Assembly (NCBI GenBank): GCA_036745875.1
Contig: DAIOFH010000079.1
Location: 1-18,663, forward strand
Direction: 5' to 3'
Length of the DNA: 18,663 nt
From: DAIOFH01 sp036745875
GTDB lineage: Bacteria; Planctomycetota; SZUA-567
Shown: in pieces, positions 16,597-18,663 of the stretch
Layout of the letters: each line of letters opens with the position of its first letter
Position numbering within the stretch: position 1 is the first letter of the stretch
The notes under the pieces: model-generated
The model's database searches: none
What the model saw: only the letters and a program-made list of their open reading frames with translations
Told to the model about the DNA's origin: nothing
Program-made: the position numbers and the translations under genes

Positions 16597-18442
16597 TCAT
16601 TTCGACGACGTCGTCAGCATAAGCATCTTCCGCTGCGGCGTCCCGCCGTTACCGGTCCCCACCGAAGCGCCGCCGACCAGCAGCGACAGCGAACTGACCT
16701 GCTCGTTCAGCGTGTCGGATTGGGTGTTCAGGTCGCTCGCTGACCTGGCCATGGTGTCCGCGTCCGCCGCGTTGTTTTGCGTCACCTTGTCCAGTTGCGC
16801 CACCGCCGTGTTGATCTGGTCGACGCCGATGGACTGTTCGTTCGTCGCATTTGAAATTTCCGTGATCAGCCTGGCCACCATGTTGGAGCCGGTTTCGATG
16901 TCCTTGAAACAGTCGCCAAGCCGTTCTGCAATCTCGACACCATTCTTGATCCGGCCCACGGTCGTTTCTATGAGGGAGGTCGTCTCGCTCGCCGAGGCGG
17001 CTGAGCGCTGGGCAAGGTTCCTGACCTCGTCAGCCACCACGGCGAAGCCCTTGCCGGCTTCTCCCGCCCGCGCCGCCTCCACCGCCGCATTCAGCGCCAG
17101 GAGGTTCGTCTGGAAGGCGATGTCTTCTATCGTCTTGATGATGTGCTGGATCTGGTTCGCCGATTCGCTGATGCTGCCCATGGCGGAAGTCATGTCCTGC
17201 ACGGCCACGGAACCCTTGCCGATCGATTCGTTGTTGTCCCCCGGGTGGTGTCGCTGGTCTTTATCGCGTTGTCGGCGTTTTGCCTGGTCATGGACGCCAT
17301 CTGCTCCAGGGAGGACGAGATCTCCTCTATGGAGGCCGCCTGGGACGATGAACCCTGCGCCAGCGAACTGCTGGCGTCGGCGATGGATTTCGCCGCTTCG
17401 AGGACGCTCTCGGAGGCGGAGGTGGTGTGTTCGGAGATGTTGTTGAGGGCGTTGACCGTCCTGCCGATCAACATGTACAGGACGGGGGTGGAAATGACCA
17501 GAAGCGCCGCTCCGGCGAGGATGATCAACAAAACGCCCCTGTTCACCTCGGCCATGACTTCGTCCTTCGGCGCGGAAAGGACCAGGCTCCATTTGCTGCC
17601 GGTGTCGGATATCTCCAGGGGGCAAACGGCGAAAGTACCCGTGATTCCGGTGACCCGGGACGAACTTTCCAGGATTTTCGCCTGGCCGTCCTGGTAGGCG
17701 GCGCGCACCGCGGAGGCGAAATCGGCTTCAGGACAAGGTCCTTGTTCGGATGGGAGACGACGATGCCGTTATGGTCGAGGAGATAGGCGTAACCGGTTTG
17801 GTACATCTTTATGCCAAGAACCCGCGCGGCGATGTCGTCCACGACCAGGTCGCCGCCGATCGCGCCCAGAACCTTGTCATTCTTTTTAATCGGGACCGCC
17901 GCCGAAGTGACGAAAATGGTTTTTCCGCCAGCGGTGTAGTAGAAGGGCGTGGTGATGTTGAATCTGCCTGAATCGCGAGCCTTGAGATAATAGTCGCCGT
18001 CGCCCGGGACGTCATAGCCGACGAGGGATTCCGATTGCGTGGCGCTGCCGTTGCTGCCGCGGAAAACATACGGCACATATCTGCCTCGGGCGTCGCCTTC
18101 GGCCTGCTTGTTGACGAACTCCGCATCCTTCCCGTCAAAGGTGTTTGGTTCGAAACACATCCATAGGCCGAAAAAGTCCCTATTGTCCTGGAGCGCCCTG
18201 GTGAGGACGGCGGTGGAGTCGACCCTGCTGGCCGTTTGGCTTCCCGCTTCGACGCTCATGGCGGAGGACAGTGATGCAACGGAACTGAAGGACCGGTCGA
18301 AATCCCCCTTGATCGAATTGGCGTAACGGTAGGAACTGGCTTCGATCTGGTCGTTCGCCATTTTGGTGGTAATATTGGAAAAGTTCATGACGATAAAGAC
18401 GACGATAGCCAAGATACCGAGTGCCAGGATAATTGTTGTTGA
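16597..18442 (-). pseudogene. Methyl-accepting chemotaxis protein, frameshifted twice and lacking its start
   Basis: Intact relatives sense ligands outside the cell and control CheA. Three minus-strand frames join in order. Segment one (about 18442-17725) has one transmembrane helix (TIILALGILAIVVFIVMNF) and a periplasmic dCache-type domain (RFNITTPFYYTAGGKTIFVTSAAVPI). Segment two (about 17723-17240) carries the end of that domain, a second helix (GVLLIILAGAALLVIS) and coiled-coil. Segment three (about 17237-16597) has the signalling hairpin tip EDIAFQTNLLALNAAVEAARAGEAG. Each junction needs one extra base: near 17725 (CCG/GAT) and in a C5 run at 17238-17242. Upstream, the frame hits TAA (18443-18445) before any ATG, inside IS605-like DNA; the only starts are internal, such as TTG 18412. 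Junction two could be a homopolymer sequencing error, but the missing N-terminus argues for a real wreck. Confidence 0.85.
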
Positions 18443-18448
18443 TTAAAC

Positions 18449-18465
18449 CACGGCCTATGGCCGTG
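18449..18465. repeat. Subterminal hairpin next to the chemoreceptor remnant
   Basis: CACGGCC and GGCCGTG form a perfect 7-bp stem with a 3-base loop, about 10 bases inside the presumed element boundary. This is the geometry of an IS605-type right-end hairpin. Confidence 0.65.
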
Positions 18466-18617
18466 TGACCAGAAAAGGTTTTACCGTTCCAGCGTCTTTG
18501 TTACGACACTGTTGACGCAACGCCAAAGAGCGGGAAGGAAAAACCTATACCAACGGGAGAATAATCTGAACGTTACGAATTCAGCAACCTACTGCCTTAT
18601 CTCCAACGTTGGCGAGA

Positions 18618-18632
18618 CCCCCTTTTAGGGGG
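18618..18632. repeat. CCCCCT/AGGGGG hairpin inside the element
   Basis: A perfect 6-bp stem with a 3-base loop, near the palindrome CCAACGTTGG (18603-18612). Both could be part of a structured RNA or a transposase-binding region. Confidence 0.55.
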
Positions 18633-18642
18633 TGAATCAAAG

Positions 18643-18661
18643 CCACGGGCTCTGCCCGTGG
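18643..18661. repeat. Second IS605-like hairpin at the window edge
   Basis: CCACGGGC and GCCCGTGG form a perfect 8-bp stem with a 3-base loop. It is similar in sequence to the hairpin at 18449-18465 but not identical. Confidence 0.65.
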
Positions 18662-18663
18662 AT

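Larger units (their letters stand above)
18438..18663 (-). mobile_element. IS200/IS605-like element end (or short non-autonomous derivative), partial
   Basis: Read on the minus strand, this stretch begins with hairpin CCACGGGC-AGA-GCCCGTGG (18643-18661). CCCCCT-AAA-AGGGGG (18618-18632) follows, then about 150 bases without an open frame, and it ends with CACGGCC-ATA-GGCCGTG (18449-18465) and TTTAATCAAC. Small hairpins set a few bases inside the ends, without terminal inverted repeats, characterise IS200/IS605 elements. The two outer hairpins and their 3' flanks (GTGGCTTTGATTCA, GTGGTTTAATCAAC) are alike and in the same orientation, as expected of left and right ends recognised by one TnpA. 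It could be a complete element of about 230 bases just cut by the edge, or the 3' end of a larger one carrying tnpB and its guide RNA. No transposase is visible. Confidence 0.6.

Noticed and set aside
16514..17446. Plus-strand frame of 310 codons
   Set aside because: It opposes the chemoreceptor signalling domain; its start lies in the terminator repeat (FSVLRVLCG is a translation of that repeat).

Overview
The window is ordinary chromosomal DNA of a bacterium. Genes look GC-rich and several intergenic gaps are clearly AT-rich. RlmE, two Sec-type signal peptides with periplasm-like products, a Cache-type chemoreceptor and a SpoIIE-type phosphatase together suggest a motile Gram-negative organism. 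I cannot name the phylum from the sequence alone.

Layout. 1-3387 (-) is mfd, complete at its N-terminus and running off the left edge a little short of its C-terminus. A divergent promoter region (3388-3675) separates it from a co-directional (+) cluster, 3676-9457: polyprenyl synthase ispA, a membrane-anchored SpoIIE/PP2C phosphatase that starts at TTG, AAA+ ATPase rarA, 23S rRNA methyltransferase rlmE, and a secreted protein of unknown function. The last three are tightly packed or overlapping. A hairpin between convergent genes (9465-9489) closes the cluster. On the minus strand follow a secreted proline-rich protein (9519-10001) and a two-gene encapsulin operon (10194-11432): a ferritin-like cargo protein, then the HK97-fold shell, ending in a strong terminator. 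A 0.57-kb AT-rich divergent region leads to dnaG and rpoD (12000-16173, +), the classical primase/housekeeping-sigma pair, closed by a textbook terminator. The right end holds a methyl-accepting chemotaxis protein gene on the minus strand. It carries two frameshifts and has lost its start, and it abuts hairpin-rich DNA resembling an IS200/IS605-family end.

The most notable system is the encapsulin nanocompartment. The cargo is a short EncFtn-type ferroxidase whose C-terminus (GATIGSLK) is a cargo-loading peptide, and the shell gene lies 57 bases downstream. By analogy with characterised Family 1 encapsulins, cargo would be enclosed in the shell to oxidise and store iron. Two positions expected at the EncFtn metal-entry site differ from the well-studied homologue. 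Encapsulins are a known class, so the novelty here lies in variant details.

Other points worth a second look are a TTCG-capped terminator-like hairpin between the ispA promoter and its start codon, mutually exclusive hairpins upstream of dnaG, an inverted AT-rich repeat upstream of rpoD, a long acidic/lysine-rich extension of RpoD, and the IS605-like end inside the chemoreceptor gene.
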